Shown one piece after another: positions 1-11,800 of a stretch of DNA of 64,000 nt. The notes under the pieces were generated by a model. It was not told the DNA's origin. It saw nothing but the letters and a program-made list of their open reading frames with translations, and did not search any database. Both the position numbers and the translations under genes were made by a program. Source of the DNA: Legionella sp. PATHC035 (GTDB lineage Bacteria; Pseudomonadota; Gammaproteobacteria; Legionellales; Legionellaceae); NCBI RefSeq assembly GCF_026191115.1, contig NZ_JAPHOT010000001.1:1452501-1516500 (forward strand), read 5' to 3'. How positions within the stretch are numbered: position 1 is the first letter of the stretch; the number at the start of each line of letters is the position of its first letter.

Positions 1-3000
1 ATCAAGTTGATTCTGGCCATGACCCATGAAACCCTACCCGGTATTTTGCATTTAAATGAATTAAATCCTTACATCAATTTAGCCAATTCCCCCTTCTACA
101 TTGCCAAAGAGACACAAACCTGGCGTCGCATCAAATATAAAACAGGAGATGATATTCCATTGCGTGCAGGCGTTAGCTCTTTTGGATTTGGTGGCACCAA
201 TGCACATATTATTCTTGAGGAAGGTCGCCCCCACCAGACCATCGTTGAGCGCCATCCAACAAAACCCTATTATTTAATTGCACTTTCAGCCAAACACCAG
301 GAGAGTTTGCAACAAAAAATAGAGGATCTCTACCAATGGCTCAAGCAAAATAAAGAAACGGTTTTCTTACCATCCCTCAGTTATACACTCAATGCTGGTC
401 GTGCGCATTTTGTGTACCGTTGTGCTCTGGTAGTAGACTCCTTGGATGCATTACTCCAGGCGTTGAACTTGTTAATCCAACATGAAACCCCAGAATATTG
501 CCTATTAAATGAAGGTCAAACCTTGACGATTCAGGGACCGGTATTCGATGAAGTATATCAAGCAGCAATCAAGGCATTGCACCAGCCAGACAATCCAGAG
601 CAGTATCGCCACAAATTATTTATCTTGGCTGATCTCTATACGAAACACTATGCCATTGACTGGCAACAAGTCTATGTTGGGGAAAAAATATCGCGATTAG
701 GTGCTTTACCTGCCTACCCATTCATCAAGCAACGCTATTGGTATGACCAGGAATTAAATGCCACACCAGCACCCACAGTCCTCGTACCGGTGGTCAAACA
801 AGCCATCCCAGTAGCAATGGATCTGTCCAGCCAGGTATTAAGCTATTTACAGCACATCTTTGCAGAAAAATTACGTACCGAACCTAAATGCATTCACGTG
901 GATGAAACCTATGAGGTTTATGGCGTTGACTCACTAATTGGCTTGGAAATAACCAATCGCTTGGAGAAAGATTTTGGCAGCTTACCCAAAACATTACTCT
1001 ATGAACGCAATCGATTAAATGATTTAGCCAAATTTTTCATCAAAAATCATAAAGAAAAATTGTCTGGTCTCGTGTCGACAGGCCATGCGTTACCCACACC
1101 AATCCCAGAGGAGATAGAAACGTCGCAACCCATCACAATGACTTGTGAATACCCAAGTCAATCATCCCAGGATATTGCAATTATTGGCTTAAACGGAACC
1201 TTTCCAATGGCCAACTCCATGGATGAGTTTTGGCATAACTTAAGCTCAGGACGTGATTGCGTGGGCGAAGTGCCGGCTGATCGCTGGAATTATAAAGAGT
1301 ACCCGGTAATGATCGGAGGTGAGGAGCATTATTTCCCGCATGGAGGCTTTATACCTGATGTCGATAAATTCGATCCCTTGTTTTTTAATATCTCCCCACG
1401 CGATGCTGGACTTATGGATCCGCAAGAGCGTTTATTCATGCAGTCTGTGTGGTCTACTTTAGAAGATGCAGGTTATACGCGCGACAAATTAAAGAGTAAA
1501 GCAAACAATTCGGTCGGTGTCTTTGCTGGCGTGACTTATAATTTTTACCCACTGTTTATTGCAGAGGAGTGGCAAAAAGGAAATCGTGTGCCACTGGATA
1601 TCCAATCATTCTCCGTAGCCAACCGGATTTCCTACTTTCTTGATGTAAACGGTCCAAGCTTTGTGGTCGATACAGCCTGCTCATCCTCCTTGGCAGCAAT
1701 CCATTTAGCGTGCGAGAGCCTGTTACGAGGTGATTGTAAAATGGCAATTGCCGGTGGCGTCAACTTGTCGTTACATCCCAGTAAATACCACTTCCTAGGC
1801 AGTTTTAATTTTATGTCGGAACAAGGTCGTTGTGCGAGCTTTGCTGAGGGAGGAACCGGATATGTACCCGCCGAAGGTGTTGGCTCTGTATTGCTGAAAC
1901 CTCTAGCTGACGCAATTGCCGATAAGGATATGATTTATGGGGTCATTAAAGGGAGCAGCATGAATCATGGGGGAAAAACCAGCGGCTATACTGTTCCTAA
2001 TCCCAATGCGCAAGCAGCGGTGATTCTCCAAGCCTTAAAAAAGGCACAAGTTGATGCTCGAACGATATCCTATATCGAAGCGCATGGTACAGGAACGGCC
2101 TTAGGAGACCCTATAGAAATTCGTGGTCTTCAAGATGCCTTTGAACATTTTACGGAAGACAAGCAATTTTGTGCGATAGGTTCAGTCAAATCCAATATTG
2201 GACATTTGGAGTCAGCCGCAGGTGTATCCCAATTGGCCAAGGTCCTTTTACAAATGCGTCACCAAAAATTAGTACCTACCTTGCATAGTGCTCAATTGAA
2301 CCCCTTTATTGATTTTCAAAACTCACCTTTTTACGTACAACAAGAGCTCAGCGATTGGCAGCCTGACCATGATCTACCCCGTCGTGCCGGAGTCAGTTCT
2401 TTTGGTGCGGGTGGCGCAAATATACATATGATAATTGAAGAATACCGACCACCAAGAAAACAGCAGAATATCGTAAATGGCCCGTATGTCTTCATACTAT
2501 CTGCATTAAATGAGGAGCGATTGGCAGCAAAAATACAGCAAATGCACCACTATTTGTTACAACACTGCCCTACAGAAAATAAAGAATGGCTTCGAGATGC
2601 ATGCTTTACGTTACAAACCGGACGAGAGCATATGACCGCACGATTCGCAGTGCTCATCACCAACAAAGACGAGTTGCTTACGGCCTTGGCGAATTATCCT
2701 CAGGGTAATGGTTCTAAGTTCTGGATAAATCCTAATGCACCAAGTAATCCCCAACCCGCAGTTCATTTAGCCGAGTTAATCAGGAGCGCCCACTATGAAG
2801 AATTAGCTCAACATTGGGTTAATGGAGCAAAAATAAATTGGGACCAATTATACACACAACAATCACCCAACATTATCTCCTTACCTACCTATCCCTTTAC
2901 GAAACGACGCTGCTGGATTCCCACTAAGGAAGTGGAAACACAACCCGTAGCATTAGCCAGTGTGCAACCAAACATCCCTCCTGTAGTCCGCATTAGCGCA

Positions 3001-4878
3001 GAGATTGACGCCCAAGATTGGCTTTATCGGACCCAATGGGAGAAAAATCCTCAAGTCACTCAGACCGGATTGTCAAAACATGAGGGAAAATGGTTGATTT
3101 TTTGTGATCAAGAATCAATTCCTGCATTGAGGCAGCAGTTTGCAAGCGGTATTTATTGTTTTGCAAGCACCTCGGGTGCAGCAACTGATCAGGATGAGTA
3201 CGCAATCAATGGATCGCAAAAAGCAGATTATGAGCAATTATTTGCGACAATCCATGCATTGCACCAAGAACATTTACACGGAGTTATCTATCTATGTTCT
3301 GCAGTGGCTCCTCCTGAAACCTATACTAGAGAGAATACTGCTCAAACATTGTTATACCTGCTCCAGGCCATGATTGAGCATTCTTGGCAACATCAACTGA
3401 CGTTTTGTCTTGCCTCACAATCCGCCCAACACGTAAATCCCCATGACTCGGTCAATATAGGGCAACATCATCTTTGGTCCATGACCCGCATTTTTGCTGC
3501 CGAACAGGCAAAATACCAAGCCTTGCTGCTTGATTTGGAGAGGGATGCAGGGATAGAACAAAATGCCAAGATCCTGGCTCAAGAATTGACTCATTACCAA
3601 GTGCAACAAAATCATGTTGCCTATCGTGCTGGCCAACGCTATACCCTTCGTTTCATGCCTTATCAGATGCCACAAAATCATGAGCTAGCTCCCTCTTACA
3701 CTACTCCTGTGGCTGCGTTAATTACCGGCGGTTTAGGTGCGTTAGGTTATGAAATAGCAGAATCTCTCGTGGCCGAAGGGACACGCTTTATCTTGCTTAC
3801 TGGAACAACCCAATTGTCTGCTCAAACCGCAGAAAAAAACACCTGGCTCAAACAATTAGAAGCTCGAGGAGCACAGGTTCGCTACGCGGCGGTCGATGTA
3901 GCTGACAAAGAACACATGCAAAAGGTGATTATGAATGCCGAAAAAGCATGGCAGCAGCCCATTGATGGCGTTTTTCATTTGGCTGGAATCACGACGGATA
4001 ATGTCACGATTGCCGATATGGACGAAGCATTATGGAACAAGGTATTACGCGTCAAAATACAGGGCTCATTGGTGTTGCATGAACTCTTTTTACAATCCCG
4101 ATTGTCGTGCTTCGTGTTGTTTTCTTCCATTGCTGCAGTGCCTCATTTTGGTATGGCTGGGCTTAGTGCCTATGCCGTAGCCAATGAATTCATGAGCGGC
4201 CTAGCTTTATATCGTCGCAGCATGCAATTACCTGCATCCAGCATTAACTGGGTCGCCTGGTCGGAAAAAGGAATGAGTCACCGGCATAATCATGATGCAT
4301 TTTTAGATGCGGTAGGCATGGCGTCGCTAAGTATTAAGGATGGAGTTGCCCTATTTCATACCCTTCTCAGACTTAATCTTGCTGAAATTACGGTGTGTCA
4401 CATTCAATGGAAGAAATTCTTACACGTTAATCCCACCGCCAAACAACTGGATTTCTTTAACTATTTTGTTGCTGAGTTTGCTGCAAGCCCATCCACAGTG
4501 GTCGTTTCTACATTAAACCCCGAAGAAATTCCGGCATTAGTTCTGAATCTCTTTGGGAGCGTCTTAGGCTTGGACGTGGCTGAAATTGATCGGGAAACCC
4601 CTTTCCAGCAATACGGGATGGACTCCATTACCGGCATCGATTACACCGAAGCACTCGGTCAACATTTTCCCGATGTGGTCGCACCGATGGACTTATACCG
4701 CTACCCCACCCTCAATCAATTGACGAATTACATCATGCAACGCGTGCAAATAAACTGCGAGCCCAGTCCTGCACCACTTTTTAGTGCGGAGGCTATTGAT
4801 TTGGAGCACTTAAACGCTGCACAACTCAATGAACTACTTGAACTGGAATTAAAAGAGCTAGAGCTGGCCTATGAATGA
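1..4878 (+). CDS. Trans-AT type I polyketide synthase, 5'-truncated by window edge (KS end-ACP-KS-KR-ACP)
   Basis: The frame is open to the first base, so the gene starts upstream of the window. Numbering here starts at a TTG at base 7, which is not a true start. The order is: the C-terminal end of a ketosynthase (to about residue 75, ending with the GTNAH motif), a post-KS linker, an ACP with phosphopantetheine Ser309 (GVDSL), a complete KS (about 387-830; Cys558, His693, His733 all present), a ketoreductase (TGGLGALG at 1240-1247, catalytic Tyr1389 in YAVAN) and a terminal ACP (Ser1540). No acyltransferase lies after either KS, and the linkers end in the short aromatic motif typical of trans-AT modules. 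Its stop overlaps the next PKS start by 8 bp, so the two are translationally coupled. The first visible module would leave a beta-ketone and the second a hydroxyl. The family call is secure; the product is inferred. Confidence 0.93.
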   Translation: MKLILAMTHETLPGILHLNELNPYINLANSPFYIAKETQTWRRIKYKTGDDIPLRAGVSSFGFGGTNAHIILEEGRPHQTIVERHPTKPYYLIALSAKHQESLQQKIEDLYQWLKQNKETVFLPSLSYTLNAGRAHFVYRCALVVDSLDALLQALNLLIQHETPEYCLLNEGQTLTIQGPVFDEVYQAAIKALHQPDNPEQYRHKLFILADLYTKHYAIDWQQVYVGEKISRLGALPAYPFIKQRYWYDQELNATPAPTVLVPVVKQAIPVAMDLSSQVLSYLQHIFAEKLRTEPKCIHVDETYEVYGVDSLIGLEITNRLEKDFGSLPKTLLYERNRLNDLAKFFIKNHKEKLSGLVSTGHALPTPIPEEIETSQPITMTCEYPSQSSQDIAIIGLNGTFPMANSMDEFWHNLSSGRDCVGEVPADRWNYKEYPVMIGGEEHYFPHGGFIPDVDKFDPLFFNISPRDAGLMDPQERLFMQSVWSTLEDAGYTRDKLKSKANNSVGVFAGVTYNFYPLFIAEEWQKGNRVPLDIQSFSVANRISYFLDVNGPSFVVDTACSSSLAAIHLACESLLRGDCKMAIAGGVNLSLHPSKYHFLGSFNFMSEQGRCASFAEGGTGYVPAEGVGSVLLKPLADAIADKDMIYGVIKGSSMNHGGKTSGYTVPNPNAQAAVILQALKKAQVDARTISYIEAHGTGTALGDPIEIRGLQDAFEHFTEDKQFCAIGSVKSNIGHLESAAGVSQLAKVLLQMRHQKLVPTLHSAQLNPFIDFQNSPFYVQQELSDWQPDHDLPRRAGVSSFGAGGANIHMIIEEYRPPRKQQNIVNGPYVFILSALNEERLAAKIQQMHHYLLQHCPTENKEWLRDACFTLQTGREHMTARFAVLITNKDELLTALANYPQGNGSKFWINPNAPSNPQPAVHLAELIRSAHYEELAQHWVNGAKINWDQLYTQQSPNIISLPTYPFTKRRCWIPTKEVETQPVALASVQPNIPPVVRISAEIDAQDWLYRTQWEKNPQVTQTGLSKHEGKWLIFCDQESIPALRQQFASGIYCFASTSGAATDQDEYAINGSQKADYEQLFATIHALHQEHLHGVIYLCSAVAPPETYTRENTAQTLLYLLQAMIEHSWQHQLTFCLASQSAQHVNPHDSVNIGQHHLWSMTRIFAAEQAKYQALLLDLERDAGIEQNAKILAQELTHYQVQQNHVAYRAGQRYTLRFMPYQMPQNHELAPSYTTPVAALITGGLGALGYEIAESLVAEGTRFILLTGTTQLSAQTAEKNTWLKQLEARGAQVRYAAVDVADKEHMQKVIMNAEKAWQQPIDGVFHLAGITTDNVTIADMDEALWNKVLRVKIQGSLVLHELFLQSRLSCFVLFSSIAAVPHFGMAGLSAYAVANEFMSGLALYRRSMQLPASSINWVAWSEKGMSHRHNHDAFLDAVGMASLSIKDGVALFHTLLRLNLAEITVCHIQWKKFLHVNPTAKQLDFFNYFVAEFAASPSTVVVSTLNPEEIPALVLNLFGSVLGLDVAEIDRETPFQQYGMDSITGIDYTEALGQHFPDVVAPMDLYRYPTLNQLTNYIMQRVQINCEPSPAPLFSAEAIDLEHLNAAQLNELLELELKELELAYE

Positions 4879-7800
4879 TACCACTACTTTAAAAAAATCA
4901 TTGTTGATGATTCAAAAGCTTAAAAAACTTTTGCAGGAACAAAATGAACAATCATTTGATCCCGTTGCGATTATTGGGATGAGCTGTCGTTTACCCACAG
5001 CAAATACCCCGCAAGAATTTTGGGAGTTATTATGCCAAGGTAAACAGGTCATTTCTTCAATCCCCGATGAACGTTGGGAGCTGCTAAAAGGAACTCGAGA
5101 ACCCGAACAACGTGATGTCAATTTACCTTATTGGGGTGGCTACTTGCAGCAGATTGAGGCGTTTGATGCCTATTTTTTTGGCATAAGCCCCCGCGAAGCC
5201 ATGCGCATGGATCCGCAACAACGTATTTTAATGGAGGTCGCTTATGAATCCCTTGAAGACGCTGGTTTAACTGTTGAAACCTTAGCCGGCTCCAATATGG
5301 GCGTTTTTTCGAGCTTATACGCAAGCCAGTTCAGTCATCTACAAAAGCTGGACTCAGATATGGATGCTTTGTTTATTCCTACAGGAAGTGCCATCAGTAT
5401 GGCAGCCAATCGCTTATCGTATTTATTCGATTTGCGGGGTCCTAGCCTGGTATTAGATACTGCATGCTCCTCTTCACTGATTGCCATACAATTAGCATGC
5501 CTCAACTTACAGGCAAAATTATGTGATACCGCCCTGGTCAGCGCAGTGAATATCAATTTATTACCCTCCATTCACGCGGTTTTAGCCAAAGCAACGATGC
5601 TCTCGCCAACTGGACAGTGCCACACTTTTGATGCCAAAGCGGATGGTTATGTGCAAGGCGAAGGAGCAGGCTCCATTGTGCTCAAACCACTTTCCAAAGC
5701 ATTAAAGGATCAAGACAAAATCTATGCCGTGATCACCGGAGGGGCGATAAATCAAGATGGCAAAACAAATGGTTTAACCGCCCCCAACGGTTTGCAACAA
5801 GAACAATTATTACGTTCCGCCTATCGAGCAGCCAAAACAGACCCTGCGCACATTGCCTATATCGAATGTCATGGAACAGGAACCTTTTTGGGGGATCCTA
5901 TTGAAGTGCAGGCTTTGGGAGAGGTGATTGGCAACAATCGTAATCCTGAAAAACCCTGCTGGATTAGCTCAGTCAAAACCAACGTAGGCCATCTGGAACC
6001 TGCAGCAGGTATTATCAGTGTGATTAAGGTGGCTTTAGCTTTAAAAAAAGGGTTGCTTCCCCCCCACCTTAATTTTACAGAGGCAAACCCGCATATCCCC
6101 TTTGATCGTTATTCTTTGCGTATCCCGCAGCAAACAGAACCATTACCTCGCTATGGTGATAAGTGCATTGCGGGCGTGAGTGGCTTTGGTTTTGGTGGTG
6201 CCAATGCCCATCTTGTACTCCAGGAACATTCTGTAAATGAGCAACCTGACTGCACACAGGCCCTCACTCGAGATAAAGAATTATTTACCATTTCGGCAAA
6301 AGAGCCTGCTGCATTATCTGCTTTGATTGGGCTTTGGTGTGATTTTTTAAAAAACAATCCAGAAACGAACCTGGCGCAACTCTGCTACAACCTCCATCTC
6401 AAACGTTCCCATTACGTACATCGTCTCGCCATAATCAGCACCTCAATTGCGGATCTTTACCAAAAGCTGGAGATTTTACGTGCCGATCCTCATACGAAAA
6501 ATAAACAGATATTTATCAATCAGGAACTGAAAAAATCCAACAGCCCGCTGAAAATATCGGAGTTTGCGACCATAGACTTACCGCTTTTAGCGAAAAACTA
6601 TATCAACCATGCACAGGTTGATTGGAAGAAATTTGAAGCACAACGAACTTACATGCCTCTGGATATGCCGTTTTATCCATGGCAGCGTAAAACTCATTGG
6701 CCAACTTTCGAGCAAATCGCGACAAGCAAACATGGCAATACCAACCATCCTATGCGAGGAAGAGTCCTTTCTTCGCCTTTATCCGCCCGACAATTTGAGT
6801 TTGTCTTTGATACCAAAACACTGCCGGAGGTTCAGGATACTTTTTATGTTTTGCATGCAGGCTATTATCTGGAAATGTTAGCTTATGCCTCCGAGAAACT
6901 ACAACCAATAGGCTCCTTTAGCATACATCATCTTAATTATTTATCCCCTATATTAGTTCTGGATGGAAAAACCGTCTTGGTCCACTTAATCATCGAACAG
7001 GATGAAAATAATGCATTATCTTTTCGTTTTTTCAGCAGTGATGGCACCGAACATTGGATAGAACATGCAACTGGATGCTTAGCTCTGCATGCTCCCACTC
7101 GCAACGAATTCGAACAAGCCAAGCTCAAGCTGATGCAAGGACTTCCTGCGTCAGGAACTATGGAACATTTTTACAACCGCATCACAGAAATGGGGATGCC
7201 CGCCGGTGGGACCATTCGTTGGGCACATCAATATTGGGTCAATAACAATGAATTGTTTTGTGAATTACGCGAACCTAAAGCTGCAGAGCGTGGAAAGCAA
7301 TTTGTAACGCAAATGCATCCAGGAATCATCGATGCTTGCATTCAAACTCTCTTTTTATTATTGCCAGAACAATTGTCTAAACCCTATATTGCATCACATA
7401 TGGGCACTGTAGAATTTTATGGTTCTGCAGAAGACCAACGATACATTCACACCGTATTAAAAGAACTCCATCCGGAAGGGAAGCATATCATTGCGGACTG
7501 GTACTTGTTGGATAAACACTATAGGGTGATTGCTCAATGCCATGATCTACGCATGACCGTACTCAACGATACCCTACAAATTAATCAAATTATGGAGATC
7601 CAGTCTCAATTCCAACTCGATTTATCTTTACCTTATGAGGCATGTAAACATCAATTGATTCATTATTTGACTGAACAATTCGCGATGATTTTTTCGATGC
7701 CACAACATGACATTAGCCCCTTCCAATCCTTGCATGAATTAGGGATGGATTCGCTGATGGCCTTAGCGGTAATCCGAATCATAGAAACCAATTTGAACGT

Positions 7801-8755
7801 TACTTATTCTTTACCGCTCATGATGCAAGGGCCATCCATTAATGAGATTGCTGAGTATGTGTTATCAAGCCAATGGCTAGGCACGAAAATAGAGCCTAAG
7901 CCACAAAAACGTTTAGATAATCTGTGGATTGCCAATCGAAAAATTCAAGAAAATGCTCAAGTTCGCTTGTTTTGTTTTCCCTATGGCGGTGGTGGCGCCT
8001 CCATTTATCGTGAGTGGCAGCAGGAGTTCCCCGATTATATTGAAGTATGCCCGGTACAGTTGCCAGGTAGAGAAAATCGGATGGAAGAGCAACCCCTAGA
8101 TAATCTTGATAATCTGATTTCTTTGTTGGCCCATCAGCTGCATCCCCAATTTGATTTACCATTTGCCTTTTTCGGCCATAGTTTTGGTTCACTGATTGGA
8201 TTTGAGCTCACTCGGTATTTGCGTCGCCATCACTTTGCCACCCCGGTCCATCTTTTTGCATCAGCTTATCCTGATCCCCGGGTCCCCTCCAAAAGTTTGA
8301 CGAATCTGCTGGCAAAACTACAACACTTCAATATCAATTTATTTGATTTAAATTCAGAACGACTCGGTGAATTAGACGACCAACAATTAACGACTTTATC
8401 CAGCGTATTTCAAGAAAATGGTATTGTTGATTACAGCGATGAGCGAATGAACAAAAGCATTATTAAGGTATTATTACCCATTTTTATCGGTGATATGAAC
8501 ATTGTAAAAAGTTATGCTTATCGTGATGAATTACCGTTAAAACTGGATTCCACTGTATTTTTAGGGACACACGATGCCTGGGTCGCTCCCGAAGATCATT
8601 TTGGATGGAGCAATCACTTCTTGAAACCCTGTGAATTTCAACAATTTGACAGCGGACATCTGTTTATAAGAGAAAAAGAAATAAGATCGAAAATCATTCA
8701 AAAAATTACCGATAAGCTCTCGTGTTTTAATACGGCAGAATGTGAGATCCAATAG
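4871..8755 (+). CDS. Trans-AT type I polyketide synthase, terminal module KS-DH-like-ACP-TE
   Basis: The protein has 1294 residues. A complete KS occupies about 30-450 (Cys199, His334, His374). A PKS dehydratase-like double hotdog follows (about 627-900), then an ACP (Ser961 in LGMDSL) and a C-terminal alpha/beta hydrolase resembling type II (GrsT-like) thioesterases, with nucleophile Ser1104 in GHSFG, likely acid Asp1235 and His1263. The dehydratase-like half is odd. The usual HxxxGxxxxP motif cannot be aligned: the region before YYLEM is shorter than normal and has only His662, although the partner Asp821 (HPGIIDAC) is kept. It may act as a cyclase or hydrolase, or be inactive. The thioesterase makes this the chain-terminating protein. 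There is no acyltransferase. It is read directly from the upstream PKS gene and is convergent with the acyl-AMP ligase gene. Confidence 0.93.
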   Translation: MNDTTTLKKSLLMIQKLKKLLQEQNEQSFDPVAIIGMSCRLPTANTPQEFWELLCQGKQVISSIPDERWELLKGTREPEQRDVNLPYWGGYLQQIEAFDAYFFGISPREAMRMDPQQRILMEVAYESLEDAGLTVETLAGSNMGVFSSLYASQFSHLQKLDSDMDALFIPTGSAISMAANRLSYLFDLRGPSLVLDTACSSSLIAIQLACLNLQAKLCDTALVSAVNINLLPSIHAVLAKATMLSPTGQCHTFDAKADGYVQGEGAGSIVLKPLSKALKDQDKIYAVITGGAINQDGKTNGLTAPNGLQQEQLLRSAYRAAKTDPAHIAYIECHGTGTFLGDPIEVQALGEVIGNNRNPEKPCWISSVKTNVGHLEPAAGIISVIKVALALKKGLLPPHLNFTEANPHIPFDRYSLRIPQQTEPLPRYGDKCIAGVSGFGFGGANAHLVLQEHSVNEQPDCTQALTRDKELFTISAKEPAALSALIGLWCDFLKNNPETNLAQLCYNLHLKRSHYVHRLAIISTSIADLYQKLEILRADPHTKNKQIFINQELKKSNSPLKISEFATIDLPLLAKNYINHAQVDWKKFEAQRTYMPLDMPFYPWQRKTHWPTFEQIATSKHGNTNHPMRGRVLSSPLSARQFEFVFDTKTLPEVQDTFYVLHAGYYLEMLAYASEKLQPIGSFSIHHLNYLSPILVLDGKTVLVHLIIEQDENNALSFRFFSSDGTEHWIEHATGCLALHAPTRNEFEQAKLKLMQGLPASGTMEHFYNRITEMGMPAGGTIRWAHQYWVNNNELFCELREPKAAERGKQFVTQMHPGIIDACIQTLFLLLPEQLSKPYIASHMGTVEFYGSAEDQRYIHTVLKELHPEGKHIIADWYLLDKHYRVIAQCHDLRMTVLNDTLQINQIMEIQSQFQLDLSLPYEACKHQLIHYLTEQFAMIFSMPQHDISPFQSLHELGMDSLMALAVIRIIETNLNVTYSLPLMMQGPSINEIAEYVLSSQWLGTKIEPKPQKRLDNLWIANRKIQENAQVRLFCFPYGGGGASIYREWQQEFPDYIEVCPVQLPGRENRMEEQPLDNLDNLISLLAHQLHPQFDLPFAFFGHSFGSLIGFELTRYLRRHHFATPVHLFASAYPDPRVPSKSLTNLLAKLQHFNINLFDLNSERLGELDDQQLTTLSSVFQENGIVDYSDERMNKSIIKVLLPIFIGDMNIVKSYAYRDELPLKLDSTVFLGTHDAWVAPEDHFGWSNHFLKPCEFQQFDSGHLFIREKEIRSKIIQKITDKLSCFNTAECEIQ

Positions 8756-8772
8756 TCTGAGTTGCTTTATAA

Positions 8773-8798
8773 CCCGGATTAGCGCAGCGTAATCTGGG
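8773..8798. repeat. REP-like palindrome between convergent PKS and ligase genes, possible bidirectional terminator
   Basis: Arms CCCGGATTA (8773-8781) and TAATCTGGG (8790-8798) form an imperfect hairpin in the 47-bp gap between two converging genes. The minus-strand core GATTACGCTGCGCTAATC differs by one base from a second copy near 16,030-16,047. The repeat identity is seen directly; a terminator role is inferred from position, since no strong U-tract follows. Confidence 0.7.
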
Positions 8799-8802
8799 TA
8801 AA

Positions 8803-11800
8803 TTACGTCAACCAATAATGGTTCTTCTCAAAACAATAAGTCGGTAAGATGACTTTTGATAATCCATGAGTATAGGGGGCATAATTCGCGGCCCAATCGA
8901 CGTGTTTGCCATTTAAATAAGCACTTTTTAGATCGCCACCAATAACGATTTCTTCAGTCAACGTAGTTTCTACGGCTACGGTTTGACCTAATTGCTCAAT
9001 CAACTCCTGCTTACTCTGAGCATAAATGGCTATCCGCCATTCGAAATGACTACGGCCTGTAGCTGCCGTGTAGCATATATCGGCTAATGAGTCCTTAGTG
9101 GTTTTCAAATAATCTTTATAGGCACCTATCAAAGACTGCAACGAGTTCTCCGTTTTTGCAGATAAAACAAAAAGTGGTGTTGCAGGTAACTCAATCGGTT
9201 CTTTTTTGTTGTCTTGAGCTGACTCCTCAATGATCACATGAGCATTAGTCCCATTAAAGCCAAAAGAGCTGATAGCAGCCCGACGAGGATTTTGGCCTCG
9301 TTCCCAAGGCTTGTTCACGGCCATCACTTCTGCAGGAAAGTTTAACCGAATATGCGGGTTGAGCAGCTTAAAATGAAGATTCGCTGGAATTTGCTCATGC
9401 TGTAAGGCCAAAATAGTTTTGATAAGGCCGGCGATACCCGCCGCAGCTTCCAAGTGACCAATGTTGGTTTTTACCGCCCCCAAATACAGCGGATGATTCA
9501 ATTCCCTATGCTCACCATAGACCTGGCCTATTGCACCGATCTCGATAGGATCCCCTAAAGAAGTCCCTGTTCCATGGCACTCAATATAATCAATGTCATT
9601 CGATTTTAATCCCGATTTAATCAAAACAGACTGCAATAGTGATTTTTGCGCAGCACCATTAGGTACCGTTAGACCACTACTCGCACCATCCTGATTAATC
9701 CCGGATGCTTTGATAACCGCTAAAACTCGATCATTATCCCTTTGCGCTGCAGATAAAGGTTTTAAAATAACCACGCCACATCCTTCACCGCGAACATAAC
9801 CATTTGCACTTGCATCAAACGTCTTACATGCCCCATCGGGCGATAGCATCCCCGCTTTTCTTAAATTGAGGGTGAGATCGAGAGACAAGAGCGCATTCAC
9901 TCCGCCAACGATGGCGAGCCCGCATTCTTCGTTACGTATGGACAAACACGCCTGATGAAGAGCAACCAATGACGAGGAGCACGCTGTATCAATGGCCATA
10001 CTTGGGCCTTGAAGCCCTAAAGCATAAGACAGTCGTCCAGAAGCGGAGCTTGCCGCATTACCCGTTGCGACGTGAGGGTGAATAATTAATTCTTTATGGC
10101 TAAAAATAATATGTTCATAATCATGACTCGAAATTCCAATAAACACCCCGGTGCTACTCCCACGTAATTGACGCGGATCGCACGCGGCATTTTCCAAGGC
10201 TCGCCATGCGTTGGTTAATAATAGGCGTTGTTGCGGATCCAAGAGCAAGGCCTCACGAGGTGAAATGGAGAAAAAACCCGCATCAAACTCGGTAATGCCA
10301 TCAATGCAGCCTCCTTTTAGTGGCGGTAAGGAATTCAACGCCTCAGGGGATCGATTGCTGTAATATTCAGAGAACCAACGCTCTTTGGGAATCTCTCGCA
10401 CCCCATCTTTTCCCTCCGCCAAAAGTTGCCAAAATTCATCGATGTCCTTAGCACCTGGAAATTGGCAGCTCATACCAATAACAGCTATCTCTTCATGCCA
10501 TGGCGATCGAAGATTTTTTGAATGCTCTGGCGTCGATCGCTGAGGCTCTTCTTTTTTAGAGCTCAACTCCTCATACATATAATCAATTACTGCCTGGATA
10601 TTGGGAAAATTAAATAATAACGAACTCTCCAAGATTAAAGCATTGCCTAATTTTGTCTGTAACAAATTAATTAATTCTACGGCATTAATTGAATCAAGGC
10701 CTAGGTCAAAAAATCCTTTACTCAAGTCGATGGGCGTGTCTTCCATAGGGATGTAGTGAGCAACTGATGTTAACACCAGATCTTTTATTGCCAATCGCTG
10801 CTCTTCCTTCGTCAACTGCTTAAATCCTTCGAACCATTGACTTGGATTTTTAACTGCATTCACCTCATGCTCATCAACTTGCAGCCTATCTTGCGCTTCA
10901 GAGGCAATAAAACGATAAAGGGGCAACAAATGATGTTCCTGAATAAATTGTTTACAACGTCTACGTTGTAACTTACCACTGCTTGTTTTAGGAATCGATT
11001 TAGCCGGTACTAAATGGATGGCCTTAGCCGTAATATGACTGTCTTGGCTTAGTCTTTGATTGATACGTTCAACGATCTCAGGATACGTTTGTGGCGCGGT
11101 TTTAGGCTTTAACTCGGCAACCACTACTAAAATTTCTTCATCTTCGACTTGATCAGCATAGGCAATCACACATCCTTTTCGTATCGTAGGATCTGCATGA
11201 AAAACGGATAACTCGATGTCTTGAGGGTAATAATTTTGGCCACGAATAATGATCATATCTTTTATTCGCCCACAAACGAAAAGCTCATTTTGGTATAAAA
11301 ATCCAAGATCACCACTTCGCAAGTAGTTTTCATTCGAGGGATCATGAGCTAAATGTGCATGAAAGGTTTTCGCGGTTTCTTCTGGATTATTATAATAACC
11401 TTTCGCTACCGATTTACCTTGAATCCAAATCTCGCCAATCTCTAATTCACCACATTCGGTCAATAAGTCTGGATTCACGATTTTTAATGGCATCAGCGGG
11501 GTTCCACTACTTTCCAGGCAAGTAGAAGCACCATCACCTGGGTTAATGTCGACCTTATTCAGTTTTAATTGCTCCGAGTTGACAGAAAGTCTAATTTCCT
11601 CTGAAAGCGCGAATTTACTTGAGGTCATTACCGTGGATTCGGCCAAGCCATAACAAGGTAATAAAGCGTTCTTTTTCAGACCAGCAGAAGCAAACGTGGT
11701 ATAGAAAAAATCCATCGTTTTAGGATTAATGGGCTCTGCTCCATTCGCAGCTACTTGCAGGCAACTTAGGTCCAATGTTGCAATATGTTCCTTAGTTTCT

